Shown here piece after piece: positions 1 to 11,045 of a stretch of 64,000 nucleotides of DNA. Position 1 is the first letter of the stretch. Each line of letters starts with the position of its first letter. The stretch spans positions 64,996,188-65,060,187 of the forward strand of contig CM018031.1 in the NCBI GenBank assembly GCA_008638375.1, written 5' to 3'. Both the position numbers and the translations under genes were made by a program. Source of the DNA: Nyssa sinensis. Its lineage: Eukaryota; Streptophyta; Magnoliopsida; Cornales; Nyssaceae. The notes beneath the pieces were generated by a model. That model did no database searches and was not told where the DNA came from. It was given only the letters and a program-made list of their open reading frames with translations.

Positions 1-1250
1 ATCACCCTCCATGAAAAGGTTCCATCTCCTTACCTAACCAAATCATAGTAATATGGCTTTACTATGAAGGGCTTGCTGCGATCTTTCACCATAATATCTT
101 ATCATTTTCTCCCACGTGCGGCTTTTGTTGATGAAGCACAGTTAAGAAGCTCGCCATTTCCTCTATCTCCCAATCAAAGAAATTCCTACAAAAAGTAGGA
201 GCCCACACAACTTCATCTCCCATAATTATAATATAATCCATCACTCTTGCCCCCTTATTGGAAGCAAGCGGGTACAAACGAGGATATCGCTCCCTTAAGG
301 CCACATCTCCACACCAAGGTTCATTCCAAAATCGAACAGGGTCCCCCTCCCCAACCAGGAAAGCCACCCTTTTGAGAATGTCTTCTTTGCCATTACTAAT
401 GGCCTTCCACAAGCACATCCCATAAGGTCCCTCCACTGGATTCGACACCCACCCATCTCCCAAAACTCCATATTTCACTTCCATTATCTTCCTCCACAGA
501 GCGTGATGTTGCACTGCAATACTCCACATCCACTTCACCAATAAAGCTTTGTTGAATGTCCCAAAATCCTTCACTCCCAAACCCCCTCCTTTCTTCAAAG
601 AGCAGATTTTGTTCCAACTCACACAATGCAACATGTGCTCTCCCTCTTTATCCTCCCATAAGAAGTCTCTTTGAATCTTGCCCAATTTCTTCTCCACTGA
701 AGCCGGACTAGGGAACATGGACATAAAATAAGTAGGAAGGCTCGCCAAGGTGCTTCTAATCAAAATTAGCTTCCCTCCTTTGGATAAGTAACTCCTTTTC
801 CACCCCCACCAACCTTTTTTGAAAAATATCGATGATAGGGATCCCAAATTGACTTACTTCTCGACGAAGCGCCCAAAGGAAGCTCCAAATAAACTGTAGA
901 GAAAGACGCTACCTTGAACCCCAAATTCCAAGCTAACGAAACAACATCATCCACCTTCCCCCGCTAGAATGATCTCAATTTTATTTAGAATCACTCTCAG
1001 CCTTGAAACAATCTCAAAGCAAATCAACACACATCTCAAATACTGAATCTGAAACTCAGACGCATCACAAAACATCATTGTATCGTCAACAAAAAGCAAA
1101 TGTGAAAACAACACCCTCTCCTACCTCCTTCGCCCAATCTCGTACCCCATGAACAACCTCCTCTCTATAGCTCATGTCATCAACTTGCTCAAACCCTCCA
1201 TGACAATGACAAGCAAAAGAGAAGAAAGTGGGTGATGGGGATCACACTAG
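1..1250 (-). mobile_element. L1 LINE ORF2, second half (reverse transcriptase palm to C-terminus)
   Basis: The minus-strand translation shows a reverse-transcriptase core with FVDDTMMF near 1090, preceded by a PLSSLLLVIVMEG stretch. It is followed by the plant L1 region SKGGKLILIRSTLASLPTY and GGGLGVKDF, with FWNEPWCGD further on. The longest clean stretch is 86-847 (253 residues); frames shift around 850-960. The copy runs off the left edge. It is probably the continuation of the L1 at 3340-7090, separated from it by an LTR-element remnant, although about 80 residues of reverse transcriptase between the two pieces are not seen. It is a non-functional fossil. Confidence 0.9.
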
Positions 1251-2061
1251 GGAATTTCGCACCTAGTACAGGCGTAGGTGCAGGAAGACCGGACCCAAGA
1301 ATTAAATAGAGATTCTATTGTATTTTTTAGTTTCCATAATTATTGGGATTTTATTCTATTTTCAAATTTTCCATAATTTTAGGGATTTTATTTACTTTCC
1401 TTGTGTATTGGGAGCATCCCCTATAAATAATGGGCATCAATTTCTTTTTAAGTTAGCTTTTGATATTGAATAGTAAGAATATAGAGAATAATCGAGTGTG
1501 TTCTAGGGTTTCTTTGTGGTTTCTTTTGTGTTGCACCAAATTTTGGTATTAGAGGCACCTTCGATCCACGAAGCAAAAGCGAAGCTCTCATAAAATTGTA
1601 TAACAGTCACTGTTCGTCATCACAGATCTACTGCCACAATTCGCGGCCATTGTCATAGCAACCAACGTCGTCGATGCCAAAAGAGCACAGACCACCATCA
1701 CTATATTGCATCGCAATTGCGCGCTGTTGCACTACCATCACAAAACATCACCATCGTGGGAACCAACTCCACCGTCAACACCATAGTTCACTACTCTTGC
1801 ATCTCACATGCTAATGCAATGATTTCTTCATCGGACTGGTCGGAATCCAACCCTTGCACAGATCTGAACCCATCGTTCCTCCATCGTTGCCATCGATCAC
1901 CGTCTTCCATTGTCGTCGTCCATTACAGATACCAATTCACAATCGAAGGCCACCATATATATCGAAGATTAACCGCAGTACCTTGTTGCCATTACTGTCA
2001 TGTCTGAGAGCATCCCATCGTCATTATTGCAATCGTTGTTGCACCATCACCATATTGTGTC
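1251..2061 (+). mobile_element. LTR-retrotransposon remnant: LTR 3' part, primer site and leader
   Basis: A TATA-like sequence (1422-1429) is followed by about 110 bases ending near a sequence resembling the initiator-methionine tRNA primer site (1544-1556). This is the layout of an LTR end and the start of the internal region. The CAC/CAT-rich leader that follows has no recognisable gag. It continues after the hAT insertion at 3053 to about 3340. I cannot find the matching second LTR, so the superfamily is unknown. It sits inside the L1 on the opposite strand. Confidence 0.6.
1544..1556 (+). other. Primer-binding site (tRNA-Met type)
   Basis: TGGTATTAGAGGC differs at one place from the usual plant primer site TGGTATCAGAGC, which pairs with the 3' end of initiator tRNA-Met. 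It marks the LTR/internal boundary of the remnant. Confidence 0.6.
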
Positions 2062-3052
2062 CTAGGAAGCACGGACACGGACACGGGACACGGACACGAC
2101 ACGACACGGACACGGCGACACTCAATTTTTCAAAAAAGTAGGACACGGACACGTCGGGGACACGTTGAATAAAATATATTTTATTTTTATTTATATAATA
2201 ATATAATCAATTTTTATTTTCATATCAATCAAATTATGCATAAAAAAACAAAATTTCATGCAACATTTACACAAGAAACACAATTCCAAATATCCAATAT
2301 CAAGTACCATAAAGTGATAAATTTAAAAGTAAAGTACCAAATATTTCAACAAGATTACAATTTACAAATAACAAAATCATAACAAGTAAGAATGATCAAT
2401 TATCCAAAGTTTAATAATTGCTAGAAGAATAGAACTTTCAAGTTCAATACAAAACAAAGCTCCACTAATAATCCTCTCTTCCCCCCCCCCTCTAAAAAAA
2501 AAGCCCCATTTCAAGCATCATGATTCATTAGACCCAACTTCATCTTCTTCTCTTCCATCACCATCATCCGTGAAGATTATGGCTTCCAATTCTGGTTCAT
2601 CAAGTGAGAGGTTTGCAACCTCAAGCACCCCAACATCCTCATATGAATCAAAAGTATCTCCACCTAATATCCCACATTTTGGTCTCTCCTTGCATATATT
2701 GTGGGGTTCTTCTTGATAAAAGACGGAGATTACTATGAATGTAAACCAAGTCTTCAGCACGTTGTGGTGTCATCTTGTTCCTTCTCACCGAGTACACAAA
2801 GGAGTAAGTACTCCAATTCCTCTCAGAGCATGATGAAGAAGATGGTTGTATAAGTAGCTTCAAAGCTAAGTTTTGAAGCATGGGTGCGGATGTACCATAG
2901 ATAACCCACCAACCCTTAGGATCCATACTATATTGATCAGTCATGGAATCAACATCCGCAATTTTTTTGAAGCATGTGTCTGACGCGTGTCCGTGTCCCA
3001 GACGTGTCGGACACTGATACGCCGCCCTGATTGAAGTGTCCGTGCTTCCTAG
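2062..3052. mobile_element. hAT element, internally deleted, with CTAGGAAGCACGGACAC ends
   Basis: The two ends are inverted copies of CTAGGAAGCACGGACAC, followed by subterminal GGACACG repeats. GTGTC stands at both outer borders (2057-2061 and 3053-3057). hAT elements normally make 8-bp duplications, so the target site is only partly preserved or decayed. The interior encodes the end of a hAT transposase on the minus strand. The element is inserted in the leader of the LTR remnant. Confidence 0.8.
2518..2944 (-). pseudogene. hAT transposase, C-terminal dimerisation domain remnant
   Basis: Residues GWWVIYG and ERNWSTYSF followed by TPQRAEDLVYIHSNLRLL match the conserved hAT C-terminal dimerisation (hATC) domain. 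The reading frame breaks near 2650 and resumes in another frame as VGVLEVANLSLDEPELEA, the usual end of these proteins. All upstream parts, including the zinc finger and most of the catalytic domain, are missing, so this is a dead fragment. Confidence 0.85.
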
Positions 3053-3340
3053 GTGTCATCGTGGTCGTCGTTGTAACAGCATCTCCCATGTTGCGACCAG
3101 GATCCATCATTGTTGCACATTAACAGAGCCTTCCTCCACCTCGTAATTTGTTTTCATCAACCCAATCTGAAACAACTTTGTTAAAGCAACAGGTGTGAAA
3201 GCTTAAATTAACAAGTGGTGTGATCCAATTGTATTACACCAAAGCCTTTAAGCGAAGTCAAGCCAACAAAAGCCAAGCCAAAAAAAAAAAAAAAAACCAC
3301 CTCACTGTCAAAACCAACATCAGAACCTGAACTTCTGAAA
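3053..3340 (+). mobile_element. LTR-element remnant, continuation after the hAT
   Basis: The sequence continues the CAT/GTC-rich leader seen before 2062 and ends near a 17-base A run (about 3281-3297). No coding region is recognised. The border with the flanking L1 is not sharp. Confidence 0.4.
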
Positions 3341-4816
3341 AGGGGTCCTATTTTCGAGATGCATTTTTAGAATCTAAAATCAACCCTCCCAGCACCCCTC
3401 ACATCCTGCAAGCCAACACCTTAGCTAGCATCTTGTAAAAGCTTCCGACCAAAGTAATTGGCCAATAATCCTAAATATCCTCCACTCCCTCCTTCCGAAT
3501 TAGTGTTATAAACGATGTGTTCAGACTCTTCTCAAACACACCATGCTCATGGAAATAAATGGAAAGCTTCCATAACATCTCTTCTTATGACCGACCAACA
3601 TTTTCGATAAAATGCCATAGTGAATCTACAAGGCTCTGACGCCTTATCGCCATTACATGCTTGTAAGGCATCCACAAAAGGCCTCTCCATAACGTTTTGT
3701 AGACAGCTTTGCTTCCCTGTCTTGCTTCTAGCAAAGCTTCTACTTTGCTTGCTTCTCTCGTGCTTGCTTGCACAAAGGCTTAGAGTCCTTTTTGCTAGGT
3801 TCAAAAGCTCATGCATGATCAAACTAAAAGTAAAAGGGGGCTTATAAGACAGATCAATTGTCGCATGATCGAATGCCGATGGGATCAACTTACAAGGACT
3901 TGGCAGAGTTACCGGCACAAGCCTTCCTTGTAAGCTAATCCCCAGACCCAGCCTTACTCAAATAGGGGGTTAAATTTCATCTTCGCTAGCATTTTCCACC
4001 CGGGTGAGCTCGTCTTCATTCTTTTGGATGGCCTCGCCGAGGGGGATACAATTGACTATCTGTCTAGGGTTGAGCCCTGGGATTTGACGATGGACTTAAA
4101 AAGCCACCTATAGACAATTTATGCCCAATTATTTCGGATAACACTTGCATCCTTTGTATTACCGCGGTTGCTGGCACAGAGTTACCCAATGCTTATTCCC
4201 CAGATACCGTCATTATTTCTTCTTCAAGAAAAGAAGTTCACAACCCGTGGCCTTCTACCTCCACGCGACATTACTCCGTCAGGCTTTTGCCCATTGCAAA
4301 AAATTCCCCAAATTACCAACTTCTATACCATCCAAGTGAGGTCTTCTGTCACAACTCTCCATGTACAAACCTTTATAGAACAGAGCAATTCCTTCCTTCC
4401 ACTTCCTTGTCTTCCCTCTTAGTAACTCCATCAATCTTTACAAAGCTGATATTGTTGAATCTGCTATGAACATTAGCCACTTGATGAAAAAACTTAGTGT
4501 TTCGGTCACCAGCCTTAAGCCAAAGGGATCTAGATTTTTCCCTTCCAACAAATCTTATGTCTTCAAAACCCTTCCCAATTCACCTTTAAGCCATCTCTTT
4601 GCACTTTATTCTCCTCTGATAAGTGATGACACAATTTCTTACTATTGTTGTCCCTACCTTTCTTAGCTTCAAGGTTCCAAAGCATTCTCTATTCCGTTTT
4701 TTCCAAATCCTGTTTTAGTAACTTTAATTTCATTGCTAACACAACTGGGGTTTTCTACGGCATGATACTGATTCCTCCATTCTTTAATCATCTCCTTAAA
4801 GCCTGACTCCTCCAAC
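3340..4816 (-). mobile_element. L1 LINE ORF2, linker and N-terminal reverse transcriptase
   Basis: Read on the minus strand, 3370-3660 gives NGDKASEP then FTMAFYRKCW and a WPITLVG-like stretch, the N-terminal reverse-transcriptase motifs of plant L1 elements. Bases 4460-4800 encode the linker between endonuclease and reverse transcriptase (a GDRNTKFFHQVAN-like stretch after correcting frames). There are several frameshifts and stops. It is interrupted on its upstream side by the hAT at 4825. Confidence 0.8.
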
Positions 4817-5737
4817 CACATATTCAAGGATCAAAATTTCGTTTCTTTTCCATCGAAATGGCCGAAATGTTTCCGTTTCTCAGTGCACCAAAACGAAACA
4901 CTAGTGGAATACCAAAATTCACATATTTCTATGGAAACAAAGTTGTTTATGTAGGAAACATACCGAAACTAGTGGAAATATACTGAAACAGTGAAAACAT
5001 TTCTTTTGTATCAAATACAATTCTGGAAGGTGGTAAAAGATAATATGCATTTGTTTTTCAAATGAAGGAAGAGATTGAAGTACCAAGACCCAAAATTACA
5101 AAAAGATGTTTCTATTTTCTTCGAAAAACAGTGGACAAGGAAAAGTAGTAGTGGAATTGTGGAAATAAAATGTAGATAAATAATTTATTGTAATAGTTAG
5201 TTACTAATTATAAAAGGCTTAAATTGCTACTACTAATTTATTGTACTTATTATTTTATATGCAACTTGTGTCAAATTATCCAATTCGTGAATATTACGCA
5301 GTATATATCTATTATGATATGGTATTGTATTGTATTGTATTGTAATTTAATAATTATAGATATTTTATAACAAATGTATTATAATTTCAAATTACATAAA
5401 AAATTAGCTCTATATTTTTTATACTATTTTAAACATTAAAGATTTATTTGGTATAAATGACTAATTTACATTTACGATTTTTTTTTTCAATTTCGCCCTA
5501 GTATCTTCTTGTGTGGATAGACATGTACCATAAAACATTTCCAATTAATTGATTATGATATTTATCTTCACACATTCATATATTTTACTTTATGTTTCCA
5601 AGTGTTTCTACACATTTCAATTGTTTTCATCGTTTCTACTAGGTTTTCGAAATGTTTTCAAAACGTTCTAAAATGTTTCCATTTTTTGGGTAACCGAAAT
5701 AACATTTCAAAACGAATTTTTTATCCTTGCACATATC
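4817..5737. mobile_element. Non-autonomous hAT element, copy A, with 8-bp target duplication
   Basis: The element spans 4825-5729 (905 bp), begins CAAGGATCAAAATTTCG and ends with an imperfect inverted copy finishing TTATCCTTG. Flanks CACATATT (4817-4824) and CACATATC (5730-5737) form an 8-bp duplication with one mismatch, typical of hAT. There is no transposase; the subterminal regions are rich in GAAAC/GTTTC motifs. It splits an L1 endonuclease/linker reading frame, which joins cleanly when the element is removed. A second copy in the opposite orientation lies at 20745-22228. Confidence 0.88.
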
Positions 5738-6135
5738 CTTAAATCTAAACGGCTATTACCCTTCTGCATTCCCCCACAATTCAGTAAAATAGGCATATAA
5801 TCAGATACTGGACGAGGCAAACAGGCTTGAGTAGATCTTGGAAAATGCACCTCACAATCTATTGATAACAAAAATCTGTCCAGTCTTGACATTACTGGAT
5901 CCTCTCTATCACTTATCCAGGTGAAACAACCCCCTTCATAGGCATATCGATGAGTTCCAAGTCATTTATAAACTGAATAAAATCCCTCATTCCTCTTCGC
6001 AGCCTACTACAACCCTTCCTCTCCACCAGGGAAGTAATTTCATTAAAATCTCCCCCCACACACCACGGACCCAACCAACTCCTCCTAATCAACCAAAGCT
6101 CCTCCCAAATGGACCTTCTATCTACTTCTGATTCC
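5738..6135 (-). mobile_element. L1 LINE ORF2 endonuclease part
   Basis: On the minus strand the translation gives a GDFNEI motif near 6030, then GGCFTW and SRLDRFLLS, and VSDYMPILL. These are the later motifs of the apurinic-like endonuclease of plant L1 elements. The endonuclease N-terminus (ISWNVRGLN) is absent, so a deletion joins it directly to ORF1 near 6135. Confidence 0.8.
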
Positions 6136-7090
6136 TCAAGGTAAAGTCCTATCCTTGTCCACTTTCATTATGAAATCAAGCAAATCCTCTTCATAGTCCC
6201 CCTTCAACACTCCCAGAACTTTACTGACCTCCTCAATCCTCTTCAAGACAAAATCCGAAGCCTTCAGCATCTTCCTGTTTTGCCTCTGTTCCTCCCCCTC
6301 ATTGCTCACCATTATCATGTCTGCATCTCCTCCGTTCACTAGTTGCTGCTCCACTGCATTAGGCAGGCAATAGCATACCTGCTGTTCCTCCTCCCCCGTC
6401 TCGGCCACCCAAGACACCAGATGATCAGAGCAATCTCCCAGATTAATTATGCTTTCCCCCACCACTTCATCTGTGATAACGTCCACAATCCGGTTACACA
6501 CAGCCATCTCTGTCCCTCTTTCGAAGTCACTTAGATTAGCCTCCAACTCTCTTCCCACCTGTTCATCCGAGTTTGACAGCCCCTCCTCTGAGCTCTCCTG
6601 ATCTTCTTCCACTGCCGAGGCACAGCGATCACCCCAACACACAGGAGGAATATTGCTTCCATCACCCATCATAGCTGGATCCATTTCTTTGCTTAAATCC
6701 CTTCCCTCAACACGCTTCTACGTGTTCTCTTCCCTTCGATCAAGAAACAGTCAAGACTTAGTGGGTCAATGGTATTACAATTCTGTCCACAGCTCTACAA
6801 GCCTTCTTACAAGCAGCTGGGGCCATTTATTCTCTTTCAGCATAATCCCCTTCAGTGCAACCCCGTAGAACCTCATATCTGTGGGGCTTGCAATACTTCA
6901 GCCTGCCAGGCCCATTTGCACGCCCAGTCGACCTTGAGTAAGTGGCACTCTTCCACTCATATCCAGGCCTTTGAGCTGCACGCAGTTATCTAATGAAGAT
7001 GGACTGAGGGTTGAGAGGAGTACTAACCCAGAGGGCTGGAAGAGATTGGGCCAAAATCAGAAAGCTCAAGAGGCTTCACTAGAATATTTG
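6136..7090 (-). mobile_element. L1 LINE ORF1 remnant
   Basis: The 182-residue frame at 6136-6684 is acidic and low in recognisable motifs. Its place immediately upstream of the endonuclease suggests the C-terminal part of LINE ORF1. The preceding bases to about 7090 contain short broken frames of similar composition. I identify it by position, not by a named domain. Confidence 0.5.
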
Positions 7091-7213
7091 TGAAGGCTAA
7101 ATATGTATAGATTTTAAGCTTCACATATCAAGTGTTGCACTATCAGAAAGAAAAAAAAGATGGCAAAAGAAAAGGAAAAATAAAAAAAGGATAAACAAGA
7201 AGTACGCAGATCA

Positions 7214-7594
7214 TCTTATGGGAGTTCTGAAGGCCTCCTTTTCTGTTGGAGTGGGTGCAGGGTTCAGGAGAACTTAAGGAGGGCTTGGCGAATCAGCCCA
7301 TTGTGACTTTTATGGTGCATTTGGGTAGAAAGAAACCTAAGGATTTCTGAGGAGAAAGAATTATCCTCAAGTAAATTTAAGGATAATGTTTTGAGGCTGC
7401 TTCACTTTTGGTTAAAGGAAGCCAACCTCATGAATGTATCTTCTTTTGTTGATTTTTTGGGGGAATTTCACTTGTAATTTTTTTAGTAGGGTTCCACTCT
7501 CTTGTATACATGGGTTCTCCCCCCTCAAGCACCTTTAATATAATCTCTTTAGTTATTAAAAAATAAATAAAAATCTAATGGGAGTTCTGGAAGG
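7214..7594 (+). mobile_element. 5'-truncated L1 LINE 3' end with about 20-bp target duplication
   Basis: Bases 7234-7573 encode a broken L1 C-terminus (SSFVDFLGEF-like) and a 3' UTR ending in an A-rich tail. The flanks 7214-7233 and 7574-7594 share TCT-ATGGGAGTTCTG-AAGG with two differences. This is a clean target-primed reverse-transcription insertion. Confidence 0.85.
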
Positions 7595-7829
7595 TGGAAA
7601 ATACCTCACCTTTATTACCCATAAAGCAAATCAATGTACAGTTGGCTCAATCCTCAACAAAAGAAACAAAATACTGAAGACCAAACACATCATACAATAT
7701 GAATTTCATTTTGGAATACAAATGAAATATGGGAAGGATACCATTAAATGTTCACTTAGAAAAGGAATCAAAAGAATAATTTTATTTTAGGTTGGACCTT
7801 CGTAAAATAAGATAGACAATGGATATCCT

Positions 7830-8945
7830 AAATAATTTTTTTTTTTATAAGTAAAAGTATATATTCAAGGTGCCCAAGAGGGGCAAACCCTTTACACAGA
7901 AACTAAATAGCTAAGGCCTTAGGAACCCCAAAAAATCTACAAAAGACCCTACGTTGGCAGGGGATAACTTCTTGGCCCAAAAAAACAAGCGTAAGAAAAT
8001 GTCTTTTAAAACAAAAAGGGGGGTTTCAACCCTCTCAAAAATCCTGATGATGTTGCGTTCTCTCCAGATGCTCCAAAGAAGGCACAAACACGTCATCCTC
8101 CACACTCCTCTAATCTCTTTCTTGATCTAAGTTCTGCCCCAACACAGTAAGACGCCCGTTAGATTACTTGGCAAAACCTAGGAGAGCCCGAATAAATACA
8201 TAACGAGATACCATATATCCATGGCTACCCCACAATGGATGAGCAGATGATCGCTAGACTCAGGCTTAGACTTGCACATATAACATCTAATGGCAAGATG
8301 AAATCCCCTTCTCTGGAGATTCTCAGTAGTCAGAATAGAGCCCCATGAAGCCACCCAAACAAAACCCAGCTGCCAAATGACCTTCGTAGGGAACGGCTCC
8401 CTATTCTCCCCCATTAGCTTGTTGTAGAAGGACTTTACCATGAATGTACCTTTAGCATCCAGACTCCACCACATCGGGCCATTACTTTCCTATGCCAACT
8501 TTTGGTTATGGAGACTCAAGAGCCTACCCACCTCTCCCAATTCCCTGTAAAAAAAAAAAATGTTTGTGGAACAGTGGAGACCAAACGAACTCTTGGCCTT
8601 CCTGCACCTAATACTCCGCCATCATAGCTCCCTGATTGCCTGCCAGGCGGAAAGTTTGTTGAAAAGCCAACTTAAGAGCTCTTTCCCCCCACCATGGATC
8701 ATCCCAAAAGCGCACACAAGAACCATCTCCCACCCTAAACTGCACCAGGTGCCTAAAAGCCAGAAGACCTCTCTGGATGTGCTTCTACATACTACAACCC
8801 GCAGGGCCCTACACCTCACTAGGGAACCAACTCATCCTCTCATACCCAAACCTGGCTAAGATCACTTCCTTCCATAAAACATCAGGCTCAACCCCAAATC
8901 TCCAAAGCCACTTAGCAAGCAAGGGAAGAAAATTTCTTCTTTCTT
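7830..8945 (-). mobile_element. L1 LINE 3' part
   Basis: Minus-strand frames at 8178-8474 and 7911-8105 give RRGFHLAIRCYMCK, DHLLIHCGVA and LLWSIWRERN, the zinc-finger-like and C-terminal regions of plant L1 ORF2. The 3' tail is a T run on the plus strand near 7839. The copy is 5'-truncated near 8945; no clear target duplication was found. Confidence 0.85.
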
Positions 8946-9169
8946 TTTTCCCTTCATATTTCTTCCCAATTCTTTTTTCCCTTTATCTTTAAGTGCCCGT
9001 GCTTCCGTAATCTGAAGCCCGAGTTTTTTCTTAGTTAGTCAACGTTTTCCCAATGTGTTTATATACAATATTCCTTTTATTCTCCATTTCTTCAAATAAA
9101 ACTTATAAAAGGGAAGAAAGTTTTTTGGACCATATTTGTTTTCAAAAAATAACAAAAAAATAAACTCAC

Positions 9170-9249
9170 AAGGATTATAGCATGCCCATCTAAGCTCTTC
9201 TCCTCATTTTCTCTTGCGATCACTACATATTGGTTATGACCATACAACT
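9170..9249 (-). CDS. NUP214: NUP214 exon 7 (frame does not join exon 6)
   Basis: The minus-strand translation ELYGHNQYVVIAREN continuing to HAIIL corresponds to the NUP214 propeller strand that follows the exon 6 sequence. The donor is CTT|GTGAGT at 9169. The acceptor is the problem: exon 6 leaves two bases (TG) and needs one, but the available acceptors (AG at 9251-9250 or 9249-9248) leave two or zero bases. The first gives an in-frame TGA; the second shifts the frame into a stop. One base may have been lost at the acceptor, by mutation or sequencing error. Family identity rests on similarity to plant NUP214 as I know it. Confidence 0.6.
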
Positions 9250-9720
9250 CTTGTAGATTCAAAAAAATAATTGTTTTTAATGCAATAAAAGATAATTTTT
9301 GTTGCACCCCACTGCATTTGTATCCCATTTTCTCAACGGTCTTAGTATTAGTGGGTCCTTATTGAGTATATTCTTATCTGTCCTCGTATCCATGCTTTAC
9401 AGCTTCACAACCCACTTTGACCTTCACATAATCTTAATTAACCAAATACAGAACTTCACACAACTGAACACACACCCCTCAAGAACACCAGGAAAAATTC
9501 CACTAGTGAACTATATCCATGACTCACAAGAGAATACCTTTATCAGATGAATGGTCTAAACAAACCTGCTAATATGCTGTCTCCGGTTTTAATTAAACCA
9601 GATATAGAACACCAAGACACAAAAAATTAAAGATCTGTCAAATCTTAATTTCAAAAATAGAATTAAGCAATGTGAATGTCAGATATAAAGCTTTTCAAAT
9701 ATGACAAATAATGTGCATAC
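9250..9720 (-). other. NUP214 intron 6, short intron
   Basis: About 471 bases of AT-rich sequence separate exons 6 and 7. Apart from an AT-rich bias I see no transposon, which contrasts with introns 2 to 5. Confidence 0.5.
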
Positions 9721-9833
9721 CATTGATCTAAATAGCTCAATAACAGATGCGGTCCACTTCCAAATGGCACAATATCATCAATCAAACCTTCAAATATGTC
9801 ATCAAAGTATAGCACAATTGGTTTGGAAGACAC
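9721..9833 (-). CDS. NUP214: NUP214 exon 6
   Basis: Acceptor TTTCATGTAG at 9834-9843 and donor CAATG|GTATGC at 9720 frame a 113-base exon encoding VSSKPIVLYFDDIFEG then IDDIVPFGSGPHLLLSYLDQ. The IVP-GPHLL-SY-DQ pattern is a conserved part of the plant NUP214/LNO1 N-terminal beta-propeller. It starts in phase 0 after exon 5 and ends with two bases. The propeller of NUP214 docks the RNA helicase DDX19/LOS4 on the cytoplasmic face of the pore during mRNA export; that role is known for the family, not visible here. Confidence 0.85.
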
Positions 9834-9975
9834 CTACATGAAAGAATTCACAAAATCAGAACTAAAAGAGGTCAGGGAAAATCTTTTAACAAACTAAAAC
9901 TCATTGAACAAGATGCAATTACTATTATCATTTATTATTATCTATTTCATGAACCTCTTCAAAATTGCAGATCTC

Positions 9976-10028
9976 AAAAACAAATCTTAAATTTGGTTTT
10001 TTTTTATCCGTAAAAACAAATCTTAAAA
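9976..10028 (-). repeat. 20-bp T-rich micro-insertion between 16-bp direct repeats
   Basis: AAAAACAAATCTTAAA occurs at 9976-9991 and again at 10013-10028 or one base earlier, enclosing a T-run segment (about 9992-10011). It looks like a minute retroposed tail on the minus strand with its target duplication, inside intron 5. Confidence 0.55.
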
Positions 10029-10149
10029 TATATTTTCCAGAATATTGCATAGATCTGCCCATACCCATCACTTGAGTAGAGAAGATACTCTCTTCCAAAA
10101 GCCTATTACTAAAACTTTGGGCTCCACAGCAATCAAGTCATTTCGTCCA

Positions 10150-11045
10150 AGAAAAAATGTCCATGTCAAATTTTAGGTTGTCCAATTATTTTGATTTCGA
10201 GTAATATTTATTGAACTTTATTTATTCAACTCAATAAAGAATTATCCCAACTATTTAGGCCCAACTATCTGAATCCTATCTCAACATTTTGTTATAAGGC
10301 GATCCCTTCAATTAAACCATACGCTATCATTTTTTATTATCTCAACCTAAGTTAATTTGGTAGACAACATGACCCTGAATGTGAACTTCAATACTAGCGT
10401 AGTTATTGGCCTTCATTGCACATGGTCAAACCACCCTAATCTATTTTCTTTCCTTTTATCTACTATAGGTGCTACTTAGACTATAGTACAAATGTATTTA
10501 TTTTTAATTTTATATTTTCTTGTCTTGCCACAGATTCATCTCAACAATCCCATTGTGGCCACACTCATTTTATAAACGTGATATTTCTTAACTACCTACC
10601 ATTTTGTTCCCTAAAAAATGTATGGTCTAATAATTATTTAATAAAAAGTTTACAATTCAATTATAGAAGTATACATCGATCACACAATATGCTAAAAGCA
10701 CTTTTCTACTTAAACCTGTCTTGCTTCAGCTGTATGAGAAACATAACCTCTAATTTCTCCTTCCTTGTGGATAAAAGAAACTAGATAACAAAATTTGTCA
10801 TCAACCCTTGATTTTGAATCTCTACGCCATCCTCATTCATATTCTTAATTTTACTAAACTTACATATCATATATGTGATTTTTCACCTACTTATTTTAAA
10901 CCCTCTAGATTCTAAAACCTCCCTTCAAACCTTTACTTTACCATTTATATGTGTCCTACTTTCATCAATTCAAACAATGTCATCGGCAAAAAGTTATACA
11001 CCATAAGACATCATTTTCTATATGTTTAGTCAATTTATCCATTAC
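10150..11045 (-). mobile_element. RTE-type LINE, 3' half, heavily decayed
   Basis: Minus-strand frames near 10960-11010 give an LFADDIVL-like motif followed by a DESR stretch, then WREVLESRGFK-like and HKEGEI-like segments. Towards 10440 there is a RLRWFDHVQ-like segment, followed by a 3' region containing AGTTGGGATAATTCTT. This order matches the abundant RTE LINEs of plants rather than L1. Many stops and frameshifts are present. Confidence 0.7.

Noticed and set aside
6136..6684. A 182-residue acidic frame as a possible host gene
   Set aside because: It lies directly upstream of a broken L1 endonuclease in the same strand, fits LINE ORF1 by position, and has no introns or independent support.
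7830..8945. A target duplication for this L1 fragment
   Set aside because: The flanks near 7830 and 8945 show no convincing match beyond T-rich similarity.
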